Assembly: GCA_012728015.1 (NCBI GenBank)
Contig: JAAYFY010000037.1
Location: forward strand, 175,322-239,321
DNA: 64,000 bases
Source of the DNA: Clostridiaceae bacterium
Lineage (GTDB): Bacteria > Bacillota > Clostridia > DSM-8532
Direction of reading: 5' to 3'
In this document: positions 35,384 through 44,107 of the stretch, one piece after another
How positions within the stretch are numbered: the first letter of the stretch is position 1
Layout: every line of letters begins with the position of its first letter
Position numbers and translations under genes: made by a program
The notes under the pieces: generated by a model
Database searches by the model: none
Told to the model about the DNA's origin: nothing
What the model saw: only the letters and a program-made list of their open reading frames with translations

Positions 35384-36553
35384 ATGAACTATACATTTAA
35401 CCGCGCATGGGCTGAGATCGACCTGGACAATATAGCCCATAACGTGAGGGAAGTAAGAAGACTTGCGGGAAAAAGGACCGATATCATCGCAGTGGTTAAG
35501 GCCGACGCCTATGGCCATGGAACCCTGGAAACCGTGAAAACGCTGCTGGAAAACGGTGTCACAAGGCTTGCGGTTTCCATGCTGGACGAGGCCATTCAGC
35601 TCAGAAAAATAGGCATTGACGTCCCCATCCTGGTTCTTAACCATACCGATTTCAGGAGGCTCGGGGAGGCCCTGGGATACAACATTACCCAGACGGTTTA
35701 CAGCCATGAAATGGCCCAGGCCCTGTCGCAGGAAGCCGTTAGGCATGGGACAAAGGCCAGGGTTCACATAAAGATAGACACCGGGATGTCCAGGGTGGGC
35801 TTTATGCCCGGTTACAGTGCCGTCAAGGACGTAGTTGCCATCATGAAGCTTGACGGCATTATCATAGAAGGCATCTTCACTCATTTCGCCGTTGCAGATA
35901 CGAAGGACAGGACATACACCCTCCGCCAGTTTGAGCTGTTTGAGAGCATTATTGAGGAGCTCAACCGGATAGGGGTTCTAATACCCATACGCCATGTTTC
36001 CAACAGCGCGGCTATCATCCAGTATCCCGAGATGACCCTGGAGGCCGTTCGCCCGGGGATCATACTCTATGGCATCTATCCTTCCCATGAGGTGGACAGG
36101 AGTGTTATAAACCTTAAGCCGGCCATGTCGCTTAAGGCCAATGTGGTTCTCGTCAAAGAGCTTGAGCCCGGAGTTTCCATAAGCTATGGAAGGACATTCA
36201 CCACCCGGCGTCCCTCAAGGATCGCCACCATCCCTGTCGGCTATGCGGACGGTTACTCCCGCCTTTTGTCAAATAAGTGCCGGGTCCTGATTAATGGCCA
36301 GTATGCGCCGGTTGTGGGAACCATCTGCATGGACCAGCTGATGGTGGACATAACCGAGATCTCCGGGGATGTGAAAACAGGGGACGAAGTGGTCCTCATC
36401 GGCCGCCAGGGCGATAATGAAATCTCCGCTGAGGAGATAGCCGATCTTATAGGAACAATCCCCTATGAGATCCTCTGTATAGTCGGGAAGCGTGTTCCAA
36501 GGGTATACATAAGAAACAATTCGGTTGTAAATGTCCTCAATTATCTTTTATAG
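35384..36553 (+). CDS. alr: Alanine racemase
   Basis: PLP enzyme interconverting L- and D-alanine for peptidoglycan, 389 residues. K39 in VVKADAYGHG binds PLP, and the second catalytic residue is the tyrosine in ISYGRTF. AEIDLDNIAHN opens the barrel and GTICMDQLMVD lies in the C-terminal domain. It starts 15 bases after nnr. In Bacillus an antitoxin and toxin follow alr; here only the toxin gene does. Confidence 0.96.
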   Translation: MNYTFNRAWAEIDLDNIAHNVREVRRLAGKRTDIIAVVKADAYGHGTLETVKTLLENGVTRLAVSMLDEAIQLRKIGIDVPILVLNHTDFRRLGEALGYNITQTVYSHEMAQALSQEAVRHGTKARVHIKIDTGMSRVGFMPGYSAVKDVVAIMKLDGIIIEGIFTHFAVADTKDRTYTLRQFELFESIIEELNRIGVLIPIRHVSNSAAIIQYPEMTLEAVRPGIILYGIYPSHEVDRSVINLKPAMSLKANVVLVKELEPGVSISYGRTFTTRRPSRIATIPVGYADGYSRLLSNKCRVLINGQYAPVVGTICMDQLMVDITEISGDVKTGDEVVLIGRQGDNEISAEEIADLIGTIPYEILCIVGKRVPRVYIRNNSVVNVLNYLL

Positions 36554-36655
36554 CAGATACCAGAACATGTTTTTCACTCAAAAAACCGTCTGCCCATGTA
36601 TATGGCCTGAGGAAATGTGTAACAATAATTCACAAGAGCGTAAAACAATTTTAAT

Positions 36656-36684
36656 TTGCGATCCTCAGCCCGAATCTCTATAAT
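36656..36684 (+). promoter_or_regulatory. Sigma-A promoter for the MazF-type gene
   Basis: TTGCGA (36656-36661), 17-base spacer, TATAAT (36679-36684), about 50 bases before the toxin start. It gives the toxin its own transcript, separate from alr. Confidence 0.6.
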
Positions 36685-36739
36685 ATTGGTAAAGGGGTCA
36701 TGCATTGTAGGTTAATAACCTTACAGGAAGTGGTGACCT

Positions 36740-37099
36740 TTGCAGATTAGAAGAGGCGATATCTACTATGCTGACTTAAGCCCGGTTATCGGGTCAGAGC
36801 AGGGAGGAGTAAGACCGGTTCTGGTCATCCAGAACGACATAGGCAACAAATACAGCCCGACGATTATTGTTTCCGCAATCACCTCACAGCTGGACAAGGC
36901 AAGGCTTCCAACCCACATCCCTTTTCGGGGGGAAGTCTATGGACTCAGCCGGAACTCGGTGATCCTGCTCGAGCAGGTGAGGACAATAGATAAGCGAAGG
37001 CTCAGAGAGAAAGCGGGACATTTGGATGATTTCCTGATGAAAAGAGTTGATCAAGCACTTCGTACGAGCGTTGGTCTGAGCGTTACATACGTGCAGTAA
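36740..37099 (+). CDS. mazF: MazF/PemK-family toxin endoribonuclease (EndoA-like) without adjacent antitoxin
   Basis: Sequence-specific mRNA interferase fold, 119 residues, full length for EndoA/Ndo[21 protein letters not shown] at the N-terminus, RPVLVIQND and [13 protein letters not shown] are family signatures, the arginine and threonine/serine positions of the catalytic site being present. It uses a TTG start behind AGGAAGTGG. The 186 bases between alr and this gene hold no antitoxin-sized frame, unlike the usual alr-ndoAI-ndoA order. The antitoxin may be elsewhere, or the protein may be tamed by weak translation. Confidence 0.92.
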   Translation: MQIRRGDIYYADLSPVIGSEQGGVRPVLVIQNDIGNKYSPTIIVSAITSQLDKARLPTHIPFRGEVYGLSRNSVILLEQVRTIDKRRLREKAGHLDDFLMKRVDQALRTSVGLSVTYVQ

Positions 37100-37137
37100 A
37101 AGCCCGTAACGAAGCTTTGGGTATAGGGGGACAAAAG

Positions 37138-37710
37138 ATGAATTGTGAGAAGAAGAGGATCGCATATCCGCTGTTTGTCATGCTGTTTCTCCTGGTTGCA
37201 ATAGTCTTTGCGCAAGCTGCGGGAGAAGCGGGAAGCAGCAGCAATCCGCTCGCGACCAAGGACTATGTTGACCGGGAGATAGCCAAGCTGGCCGCGCAAA
37301 TTGGCAGCTCATCAGGTGGATCCTCAGGAACCGTGAATTCGGCCGCCGTCGAACAACTGAAAAACGACGTGGGCGACCTGACCAGGTTCGTCATCGATGC
37401 CCTGGCGCGTCTGAATGATTTGGACAAGAGGGTTACTGTCGTTGAGAACGGGTTTGTGGTCATATCCATGAAGAAGGGGCAAATCCTTGAACTGGGAGGC
37501 GGATCTGAGGTCATACTAAGAAGCGGGGCAGCCACGGCCATCAGCGGAGAAAGCGGCACCCTGGTTGATGTGAGCGCCGGCAAGGACCTTAACCATGGCG
37601 TAGCGGTTCCCGTCCAGCACCTGGTAATTGCCCCCAAGGGCGACGGCAGAGGGTTTAAAATAACCGCTGACGCCTGGCTGATCGTCAGGGGCGGATACAC
37701 TATCAAATAA
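37138..37710 (+). CDS. Exported or membrane-anchored protein of unknown function
   Basis: 190 residues. A signal peptide or anchor covers about residues 8-30 (PLFVMLFLLVAIVFAQAAG). A Ser/Gly-rich stretch and a short coiled coil (about 60-100) precede a beta-rich C-terminal half with KKGQILELGGGSEVILRSG. GGGGGA before the ATG at 37138 supports that start; an upstream in-frame start at 37117 is weaker. It follows mazF by 38 bases but shows no antitoxin features. Confidence 0.75.
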   Translation: MNCEKKRIAYPLFVMLFLLVAIVFAQAAGEAGSSSNPLATKDYVDREIAKLAAQIGSSSGGSSGTVNSAAVEQLKNDVGDLTRFVIDALARLNDLDKRVTVVENGFVVISMKKGQILELGGGSEVILRSGAATAISGESGTLVDVSAGKDLNHGVAVPVQHLVIAPKGDGRGFKITADAWLIVRGGYTIK

Positions 37711-37719
37711 ACAAGAACG

Positions 37720-37770
37720 AAAAAAGCTGTCTTAAAATCAATATTTCATGGTTTTGAGGCAGCTTTTTTA
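37720..37770 (+). terminator. Long intrinsic terminator
   Basis: AAAAAAGCTG and the following CTTAAAA pair with TTTTGAG and CAGCTTTTTT across an 11-base loop, giving a stem of about 18 pairs with two G-U pairs and a T-tail within the stem base. Confidence 0.85.
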
Positions 37771-37873
37771 CCGCATGTTCATTCCGCGAGCCTGCGGCGG
37801 CTTTGCCTGCCGCGGGCTTATTATCTGCTATAAGCTGTTTTACGCGGTTTCTGTCCAAGCCCTTTTCCTGGTG

Positions 37874-38047
37874 TTAATCAATCGCTTCCAGCAGGAATAC
37901 CGTCGGCCTTAGTCCGTCGCTGCAGGAATTTACCGATATGTTGTCGGCATTGACCCAGCCGAGCCAGAGGTTTCTTGCGCCGCGGGACAGCGCGACTTGC
38001 GGATCCTTCCTGAGAACATCGTACTGAAGTGGCCCTGCGGTGTATCT
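37874..38047 (-). pseudogene. 3' remnant of an unidentified gene
   Basis: On the minus strand an open frame ends at a TAA (37874-37876). It reads with ordinary protein composition: ...GPLQYDVLRKDPQVALSRG, then NLWLGWVNADNIS and a terminal TVFLLEAID. It is closed upstream by a stop at about 38048 and has no start or ribosome site. I take it as the C-terminal relic of a lost gene; I do not recognise the family. The rest of the 0.4 kb gap (37771-38187) holds nothing else I can support. Confidence 0.45.
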
Positions 38048-38187
38048 TTAATGCCGAATCCCCATCTGGACGATATATAGATTATAGGATACCGTGTATT
38101 CTCCCTTTTAGGGCATATTATTTACCGGGAGCAAGCAGTCTCCGGAATGTATTTTGCACTGCGCGTCAAAAAGACGGGGTGTTGGTA

Positions 38188-40041
38188 ATGAAGCGTGAGC
38201 GCCTTATAAAAAACCTGCTGCTGGCAGTTATATTCTTCATAGTCATAAGGTTTGGCATAATACCCATGCTTACGGGAAGCTCTCTCAAGGATTACCTGAA
38301 CACGCTTACAGCAGAGAGGTATACCTTTGCCGAAAACGAGTATGCCATAATTGTCGTGGGTTCTGATCCCGAAGGCGTTGCGGCGGCTGTAACCAGCGCA
38401 AGAACGGGCTTAAAGACGCTCCTTATAACCGAAGATTCCGACCTGGGAGGCTATATTAAGCACAGCATGATAGTGGATGTAAAGCCTGACGAAGGTATTA
38501 TAGAAGGAAAAAATGAGATCTTAAACAGGGGATTCTACCGGGAACTGTTCGGAAGCCTGAGGGTGGGCTTTACAGCCGGGGACTATGTAGAATCTGTTGA
38601 AAAGTTCACCAGCAAGGAAAAGAACCTGAATATTCTTTATAACTGCAGGCTAACAGACGTGGTAGTGGAGGACAGGATTCTTAAAAGCATCAGGGTCAAT
38701 GCCGGCGGCGGGGAAATGACCTTATCTGCCAGCGTATTTATTGACGCCACCCAGAGGGGCGATCTTTTAGAGCTTTGCGGCGTGCCCTTTACCACTGGCT
38801 CAGGGGACATCGGCCTTCCCGATACTTATATGCCCCTTGAGTTCAACTTCCTGGTTTCAGGCGTCAAGTGGCAGGATATGAGGCAGATACAGAAAACCTC
38901 TGATTTTATTGCCGAGTTCAGGGATGTACTGATGGGGTACCAGCCTTTCAACAAGCGAACCAAGGTTGAAACCCCCACTTTCATCGAACAGTCTGAAAAC
39001 CAGCTTATAATCCGCGGGATCAAGCAGTGGGGCGTAAACGTGGATGACCCGGAGGATCTGAAACAGGCTTATGAAGATGCCATGGATGAGGCTATGCTGC
39101 TCATCGCCTACCTGAAAACAGCCCTGGTACCCTTTGGTGAGTGCAGGATCGAAGAGGTGCCCGATAAGCTGTTCATCCCTGAGTACAGGCATTATGAAGG
39201 CCGATATACCCTTACGGTTTCAGATATACTGGAGAACAGGGATTTCACCGCGAAAATAGCCCTTGCTTCTTCTCCTGTTGACGCCGGCAAGTTTGTGGGC
39301 AACAGGCTGAGCTACGTCATAGCCGATCCCAAGGTTTATGCCATACCACTGGGCTGCATTATCCCCGTCAACCTGGACAATGTGCTCATGCCAGGAGCAA
39401 AGGCTTCCTTCAGGTCCCTTGCGGCCACCAGCGCAGGATATATCCCAACCAGGATCACCATGGGAGAGGCGTCGGGGCTAACGGCGGCATGGAGCTTTCT
39501 CAGCCAGAAGACCCCCGCTGATATACTGGACATGACCCCGGAAGAAATAGATGGCTATGAAGACTACCTCAAAAAAGGCGGTATCTACCTCAGGGACATT
39601 TCTGAAAGCCTTGTTGACGCTTCCACCGGACAGCCTTTGGCAAACTCCTGGGCTTATCCATATATCAGGGAACTTGCCGAATATGGCCTTATCGCCGGGG
39701 GCAGCATCAATGATTTCAGGCTGGACAGCGAAAGCAGCTGTGATGTCCTTGCAATACTTTTGAAAAACGCCATAGCAAAGATGTCTCCCGCTGCTTACAG
39801 CTTCAGGATCGGCAGTGCGCTGGAAGCATATGAAACCAGCGACAGGCTCACCGGAGAAAAGGCGGCTGCGATGGTTCTTGATGTACTCGGGGTCTATTAC
39901 AACCTGGGCGAAGCCTTTGAAAGCGCTTCGGGCATGGACCTGTTCCGGAAGATTCCCGAAGGAAAGCTGGCCAAAAGCCGAAGCATTACCATGGATGTGG
40001 TTTACTGCCTCGCGGTTGAAACCGCGTTGGCTTTGCGATAG
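38188..40041 (+). CDS. Membrane-anchored FAD-dependent oxidoreductase with C-terminal SLH-like region
   Basis: 617 residues. One N-terminal membrane helix at about 9-28. The FAD fold starts with AIIVVGSDPEGVAAAV at about 54-69, a variant of the G-x-G-x-x-G loop, and the middle (FIDATQRGDLLELCGVPF, FRSLAATSAGYIPTRI) matches the FAD-dependent oxidoreductase family found next to SLH or glycoside domains in Clostridia. The last ~130 residues (WAYPYIRELAEYGLIAGG, then a second repeat) look like S-layer-homology modules. The ATG at 38188 has only a weak ribosome site. Extracellular location is inferred; donor and acceptor are unknown. Confidence 0.82.
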   Translation: MKRERLIKNLLLAVIFFIVIRFGIIPMLTGSSLKDYLNTLTAERYTFAENEYAIIVVGSDPEGVAAAVTSARTGLKTLLITEDSDLGGYIKHSMIVDVKPDEGIIEGKNEILNRGFYRELFGSLRVGFTAGDYVESVEKFTSKEKNLNILYNCRLTDVVVEDRILKSIRVNAGGGEMTLSASVFIDATQRGDLLELCGVPFTTGSGDIGLPDTYMPLEFNFLVSGVKWQDMRQIQKTSDFIAEFRDVLMGYQPFNKRTKVETPTFIEQSENQLIIRGIKQWGVNVDDPEDLKQAYEDAMDEAMLLIAYLKTALVPFGECRIEEVPDKLFIPEYRHYEGRYTLTVSDILENRDFTAKIALASSPVDAGKFVGNRLSYVIADPKVYAIPLGCIIPVNLDNVLMPGAKASFRSLAATSAGYIPTRITMGEASGLTAAWSFLSQKTPADILDMTPEEIDGYEDYLKKGGIYLRDISESLVDASTGQPLANSWAYPYIRELAEYGLIAGGSINDFRLDSESSCDVLAILLKNAIAKMSPAAYSFRIGSALEAYETSDRLTGEKAAAMVLDVLGVYYNLGEAFESASGMDLFRKIPEGKLAKSRSITMDVVYCLAVETALALR

Positions 40042-40053
40042 ACGACAAAAGCC

Positions 40054-40812
40054 TTATTTGGCGGAAGTTTTTCTATGAGCGGCCTCAGGACGGAGGCGCC
40101 TTTTTATTGAAAGCAGGACGAACCGCGGCAGATCCAGCATCCGTCGGAAGCGCCGCGGCTCTTTTATGAGCCTGAACAGCCATTCAAGGCCGGCGCGCCT
40201 CATCCATTCAGGCGCAAGTTCGGCGGTTCCGGCCAGAACATCGATGCTTCCGCCCACTCCCATTGCCACCTTGCAGTTGAGCCTGGAAGCGTTACTGTGG
40301 ATCCATTTCTCCTGCTTAGGCGCTCCGAGCCCAACCAGCAGGATATCTGCGCCGCTCTTATTTATTCTTTCTATAATCAAGTCTTCTTCTTCGGCATTGA
40401 AATAGCCATGATGCGTGCCTTTAACCTCGGCGCCGGGGTACCTGGATATGATGTTTTGGGCGGCCATCTCGGCAACGCCGGGCCTGGCCCCTAAAATGAA
40501 GAAGCTGATAGGTCTTTTCTCCGTATTTTCCAGGATCCTTTTTACCAGGTCGATTCCCGACACCTTTTCTTTAAGGGGTCTTCCCAGTATCCTGGAAGCA
40601 AGCACCACTCCGGCCCCGTCGGCTATGAGAAGGTCGGCCTGGTTGAGGATACGTTTAAGCTCAGGGTCACGCTGGGCCTGCATCATGATCTCCGAGTTGG
40701 GGGTGTATATCTTCGCAGTCCCGGTCCCGTCGAGCCTTCCTGCCACATATTCAAGAGCCTCGTCCATGGTGACATTATCCATCATGACACCGTGGATTTT
40801 TGTTTTATCCAT
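40054..40812 (-). CDS. WecB/TagA/CpsF-family glycosyltransferase
   Basis: Adds N-acetylmannosamine (or a related sugar) to undecaprenyl-diphosphate-GlcNAc, an early step in teichoic-acid or secondary wall polymer synthesis; 252 residues. IYTPNSEIMMQAQRDP with the catalytic-site Thr/Asn, LIADGAGVVLASRILG with the general-base aspartate, and GLGAPKQEKWI near the nucleotide site are hallmarks. GGTGGGAG favours the start at 40812 over 40839. It is divergent from the nucleotide-sugar dehydrogenase gene at 40993 and fits the same polymer pathway. Confidence 0.93.
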   Translation of the reverse strand: MDKTKIHGVMMDNVTMDEALEYVAGRLDGTGTAKIYTPNSEIMMQAQRDPELKRILNQADLLIADGAGVVLASRILGRPLKEKVSGIDLVKRILENTEKRPISFFILGARPGVAEMAAQNIISRYPGAEVKGTHHGYFNAEEEDLIIERINKSGADILLVGLGAPKQEKWIHSNASRLNCKVAMGVGGSIDVLAGTAELAPEWMRRAGLEWLFRLIKEPRRFRRMLDLPRFVLLSIKRRLRPEAAHRKTSAK

Positions 40813-40851
40813 GGGCTCCCACCTTTGATAACCGCTCATATGTTAAGGATT

Positions 40852-40889
40852 ATTGAACATAATATATCAAGATCATTGAACATACTATA
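40852..40889. repeat. Direct repeat in a divergent intergenic region
   Basis: ATTGAACATAATATA (40852-40866) and ATTGAACATACTATA (40875-40889) are repeated with a period of 23 bases, about two helical turns, between two divergent envelope genes. A regulator site is possible. Confidence 0.5.
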
Positions 40890-40992
40890 GTGTAAGCCAA
40901 AAACGAGCCTGCCGCAAGGACTCATTTGCCGCCCGGTGCGGAGAATGAAGTCCTGTACCCCTTTTTGGGCGGGCGGACTGAAGGGTGTCGGC

Positions 40993-42327
40993 ATGAAAAT
41001 ATGTGTAATCGGTCTTGGATATGTGGGGCTTCCCACAGCGGCCATGTTTGCCTCAAACGGCCATTATGTGGTTGGTGTTGATGTCTGCTGCAGAATTCTT
41101 GATGCGCTGGGCAGGGGAGAAACCTTTATCTGTGAGCCCGGGCTTGGTAAGGTGGTACGATGGGCGGTTTCAGAGGGAAGGCTCATCGCGAAAAATGAGC
41201 CGGAGCCCGCCGACGCTTACATAATCTGTGTACCGACACCCATAAGCCCGGACCTTTCGGCCGACCTGAGCTATATTGAGAGGGCGGTGCGTTCCATCCT
41301 GCCCTGTGTGAGGAAAGGGAACATGGTTATCCTGGAGTCAACGTCGCCGCCGGGAACCACGCGGGACCTGGTATGCGGGTTACTGCGCGGATCGGGACTG
41401 ATACCCGGGGACGACTTTTTCGTGGCCTATTGCCCGGAGCGGGTCCTTCCGGGCAGGATCCTTTCAGAGCTTGTGAATAACAGCCGGGTGATAGGGGGGA
41501 TAAACAAAGAATCGGCCATAAGGGTCCGGAACCTGTACAGCTGTTTTGTCAGGGGAGAGATGTACATAACCGATTCCGCCACGGCCGAAATGTGCAAACT
41601 GGTGGAGAATACCTATCGCGATGTCAATATCGCGCTTGCAGCCGAACTTGCCATGGTCTGCGAAAAGTTGGGCATAAACGCATGGGAGGTTATCAGGTAT
41701 GCCAACAAGCATCCCCGGGTAAACCTGCATCAGCCGGGACCGGGAGTGGGCGGCCACTGTATCGCCGTGGATCCCTGGTTCATCGTCCAGAAGCAGCCCG
41801 AAACCGCCAGGATGATTAAGCTCGCCCGGATGATCAACGATGCCATGCCCAAGTACGTCCTTAAGAGGATTAAGGCGCTCATGAAAGGCATAAGCGGTGT
41901 AAGAAGGGTCTGCGTGCTGGGGGTTACCTATAAACCTGATGTGGACGATATCAGGGAAAGCCCGGTTATCCGGCTGGTATCCATGCTCAGGGCTGAGGGC
42001 GGATATTCGGTTATAACTGTTGACAGGCATGCGGACTATGAAGGTTCAAAAGAGCGGGATTTGTACGAGGCTGTGAAGGGGTGCCATCTGCTTCTTCTTG
42101 CCGTGAACCACCGTGAATTTGAACGTGTGGATTTTGTGAGGATCAGGGAAAGGATGGCTTACCCCTGTGTATTGGACACGAGAAATTATTGGCGCGCCGA
42201 GGAGGTGGAAGCCGCAGGCCTTGTCTATCATTTGCTGGGATGGGGGAAACAGACCTATGAAGAAGGTCATGATGGTGGCATACCAGTTCCCGCCGTCCGG
42301 GGGCTCGGGGGTCCAGAGGAGCGCTAA
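40993..42327 (+). CDS. Nucleotide-sugar dehydrogenase, UDP-ManNAc dehydrogenase-like
   Basis: Four-electron NAD-dependent oxidation of a UDP-hexose to a UDP-uronic acid, 444 residues. GLGYVGLPTAAMF at the N-terminus binds NAD; STSPPGTT is in the first half; the catalytic cysteine is in GPGVGGHCIAVDPWF; GVTYKPDVDDIRESP is in the C-terminal domain. ENTYRDVNIALAAELAMVCE and the ...HPRVNLHQPG segment resemble WecC-type enzymes, so UDP-N-acetylmannosamine is the likeliest substrate. It pairs logically with the divergent TagA-type gene. The 3' end overlaps the next gene by 71 bases. Confidence 0.92.
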   Translation: MKICVIGLGYVGLPTAAMFASNGHYVVGVDVCCRILDALGRGETFICEPGLGKVVRWAVSEGRLIAKNEPEPADAYIICVPTPISPDLSADLSYIERAVRSILPCVRKGNMVILESTSPPGTTRDLVCGLLRGSGLIPGDDFFVAYCPERVLPGRILSELVNNSRVIGGINKESAIRVRNLYSCFVRGEMYITDSATAEMCKLVENTYRDVNIALAAELAMVCEKLGINAWEVIRYANKHPRVNLHQPGPGVGGHCIAVDPWFIVQKQPETARMIKLARMINDAMPKYVLKRIKALMKGISGVRRVCVLGVTYKPDVDDIRESPVIRLVSMLRAEGGYSVITVDRHADYEGSKERDLYEAVKGCHLLLLAVNHREFERVDFVRIRERMAYPCVLDTRNYWRAEEVEAAGLVYHLLGWGKQTYEEGHDGGIPVPAVRGLGGPEER

Positions 42328-43525
42328 GTTCGCGAAATACCTGCCTGTGTACGGTTGGGAACCTGTTGTCCTCACAAGGGACGCATACCGTATGCGGCTT
42401 CGGGACCATACCTTGCTTGAGGATCTCCCGGCCGGTATGGAGATTATCAGGACGCCTTCCCGGGACCTTACGGCTCTTCCCGGCTTTCTGTCCAAGACAG
42501 GCAAATTCGTCGCGTGGAAGGTCCTGGTTCCCGACGGTGAGGTGCTCTGGATGAAACGGGCCTTGGGACATGCGCTTACGAGGCTGGAAAAAGGGGATAT
42601 ATCCTGCCTGTATACCACATCCTACCCGTATTCCGACCACCTGATGGGACTTAAAATCAGGAAGGTTTATCCTGACCTTCCCTGGATCGCGGATTTCAGG
42701 GATGAGTGGACAAATAACCCCTATCTTCTGGACAAGCCACACCCGGCATGGCGTGCCAGGAAGGAGTGCATGATGGAAAGGCAGGTCCTGGAAAAAGCCG
42801 ACAGGCTTATAGCCAACACACCGGTGATGAAGAGGAATTTCGCGGCCCTGCATCCTGACCTGGACCTGGATCGGCGTATGCAGGTTATACCCAACGGATA
42901 CGATGAAGAGGACTTCGGGCAGGACAGGGCCGTCGGTGCCGAAAGCCGGTTTACAATCACCTATACCGGATCACTTTACCAGAGAAGGAAGCCGGACATC
43001 TTCCTGGAGGCGGCCGGGCGCCTCGTAGGGTCCGGTATTATCCCGGGGGATTTGTTTCGCATCAGGTTCATCGGAAGCATAAAGGATGGTCCCATCAGGC
43101 GGATGATACGCCAGAACGGCCTTGACAAAATGGTTGAAGTGCTGCCATACATGAACCACAGGGATTGCATTGACAATATGCTAAGGTCCCATGTCCTGCT
43201 GCTGCTGGAGGGCGGCAGGGGCTCCGAATGCTTCTATACGGGCAAACTCTTTGAATATATCAGGGCAAACCGCCCCATATTGGCCCTGGTACCATCGAAG
43301 GGCGCGGCAGCCGATCTGATCCGCAGGACAAGAACCGGGATTATCTGCGACTGGTCGGATACGGCATCGGTGGAGCGGGGCATTGCCGAGCTTTACGACC
43401 GCTGGGCCAGGGGTACCCTGGTGCTTAACCCGGATCATGAGGAAATCCGCAAATATGATCGAAGGGTACTTACGGGAAAGCTTGCCGGGATCCTGGATAA
43501 AATGGCGGCGGACAAGCCTTCGTAA
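42257..43525 (+). CDS. GT4-family glycosyltransferase
   Basis: Cytoplasmic or membrane-associated sugar transferase of the GT-B fold, 422 residues. YQFPPSGGSGVQRSAKFAKYL near the start is the acceptor-side glycine motif; NPYLLDKP and ANTPVMKRNF lie in the first domain; ITYTGSLYQRRKPDIFLEA begins the second domain. The gene begins inside the dehydrogenase gene in another frame, a 71-base overlap, so translation is probably coupled. Donor and acceptor are not identifiable; a role in wall-polymer assembly is inferred from context. Confidence 0.88.
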   Translation: MKKVMMVAYQFPPSGGSGVQRSAKFAKYLPVYGWEPVVLTRDAYRMRLRDHTLLEDLPAGMEIIRTPSRDLTALPGFLSKTGKFVAWKVLVPDGEVLWMKRALGHALTRLEKGDISCLYTTSYPYSDHLMGLKIRKVYPDLPWIADFRDEWTNNPYLLDKPHPAWRARKECMMERQVLEKADRLIANTPVMKRNFAALHPDLDLDRRMQVIPNGYDEEDFGQDRAVGAESRFTITYTGSLYQRRKPDIFLEAAGRLVGSGIIPGDLFRIRFIGSIKDGPIRRMIRQNGLDKMVEVLPYMNHRDCIDNMLRSHVLLLLEGGRGSECFYTGKLFEYIRANRPILALVPSKGAAADLIRRTRTGIICDWSDTASVERGIAELYDRWARGTLVLNPDHEEIRKYDRRVLTGKLAGILDKMAADKPS

Positions 43526-43598
43526 CCGGGTGCTTTTAAGTTTTGACGATGGCTTATTGGTTATCGCCTTAACAGTATTGATTCTTCGGGAGGTTCAG

Positions 43599-44096
43599 AT
43601 GAAACTGTTAGACGAGAAAGGACGTTTGTTTGGCCTGATCAACCTTTTCGACCTGCTGGCTCTGATCGCCCTGTTGGTGGTGCTGACCGCCGCGGGAATA
43701 AAGATTGCGGTAAAAAGCAGCGAAAAACAGGCAAAGGCGCAGCCTAAGACCTGGATTGCCACAATCAAATGCCCGTCCGTGCCCGACAGCTTCGCGGAAA
43801 GCGTCATGAAGGACAACCGGATATACTATGAAACCGATGGTTTTGTCAATGCCATGGTTGTGGAGATCAGGGAAGAAGAGGCTGAAATCCTGGGTATTAT
43901 CCCGGTTGACGGAACAGCATTTGTCTATGACCCGAACCTGAAGGATGTATATGTTCAGGTGGAGATCCAGGACGACCCCAGTGATGAAGGCGTGAAGGTA
44001 GGCCGGTATGCAGTCTGTGTGGGGGGGAGTTTTCCCATAAAAACGCCATATGCGTTTTCGACCAACGGGCTGGTCCTTGACCTTTATGAAAAATAG
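43599..44096 (+). CDS. DUF4330-family membrane protein
   Basis: 165 residues. One N-terminal membrane helix at about 13-35 (LINLFDLLALIALLVVLTAAG) and an extracytoplasmic beta-rich domain. DEKGRLFGLINLFDLL is the recognisable family start. The function is unknown; members recur in exopolysaccharide loci of Clostridia and other bacteria. GGGAGG at 43588-43593 sets the ATG, and a long upstream in-frame extension lacks support. It lies between a GT4 gene and an O-antigen-ligase-like gene. Confidence 0.85.
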   Translation: MKLLDEKGRLFGLINLFDLLALIALLVVLTAAGIKIAVKSSEKQAKAQPKTWIATIKCPSVPDSFAESVMKDNRIYYETDGFVNAMVVEIREEEAEILGIIPVDGTAFVYDPNLKDVYVQVEIQDDPSDEGVKVGRYAVCVGGSFPIKTPYAFSTNGLVLDLYEK

Positions 44097-44107
44097 GGGG
44101 TGTGGCA

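Noticed and set aside
34832..35884. Long antisense open frame across nnr and alr
   Set aside because: It spans two well-supported genes on the other strand and shows no domain or ribosome site.
35100..36740. Riboswitch or T-box near alr
   Set aside because: The spacing between nnr and alr is 15 bases and no T-box or riboswitch feature is seen.
36700..36750. 16-codon frame before mazF as a possible antitoxin
   Set aside because: Far too short and ends inside the toxin start; no antitoxin fold possible.
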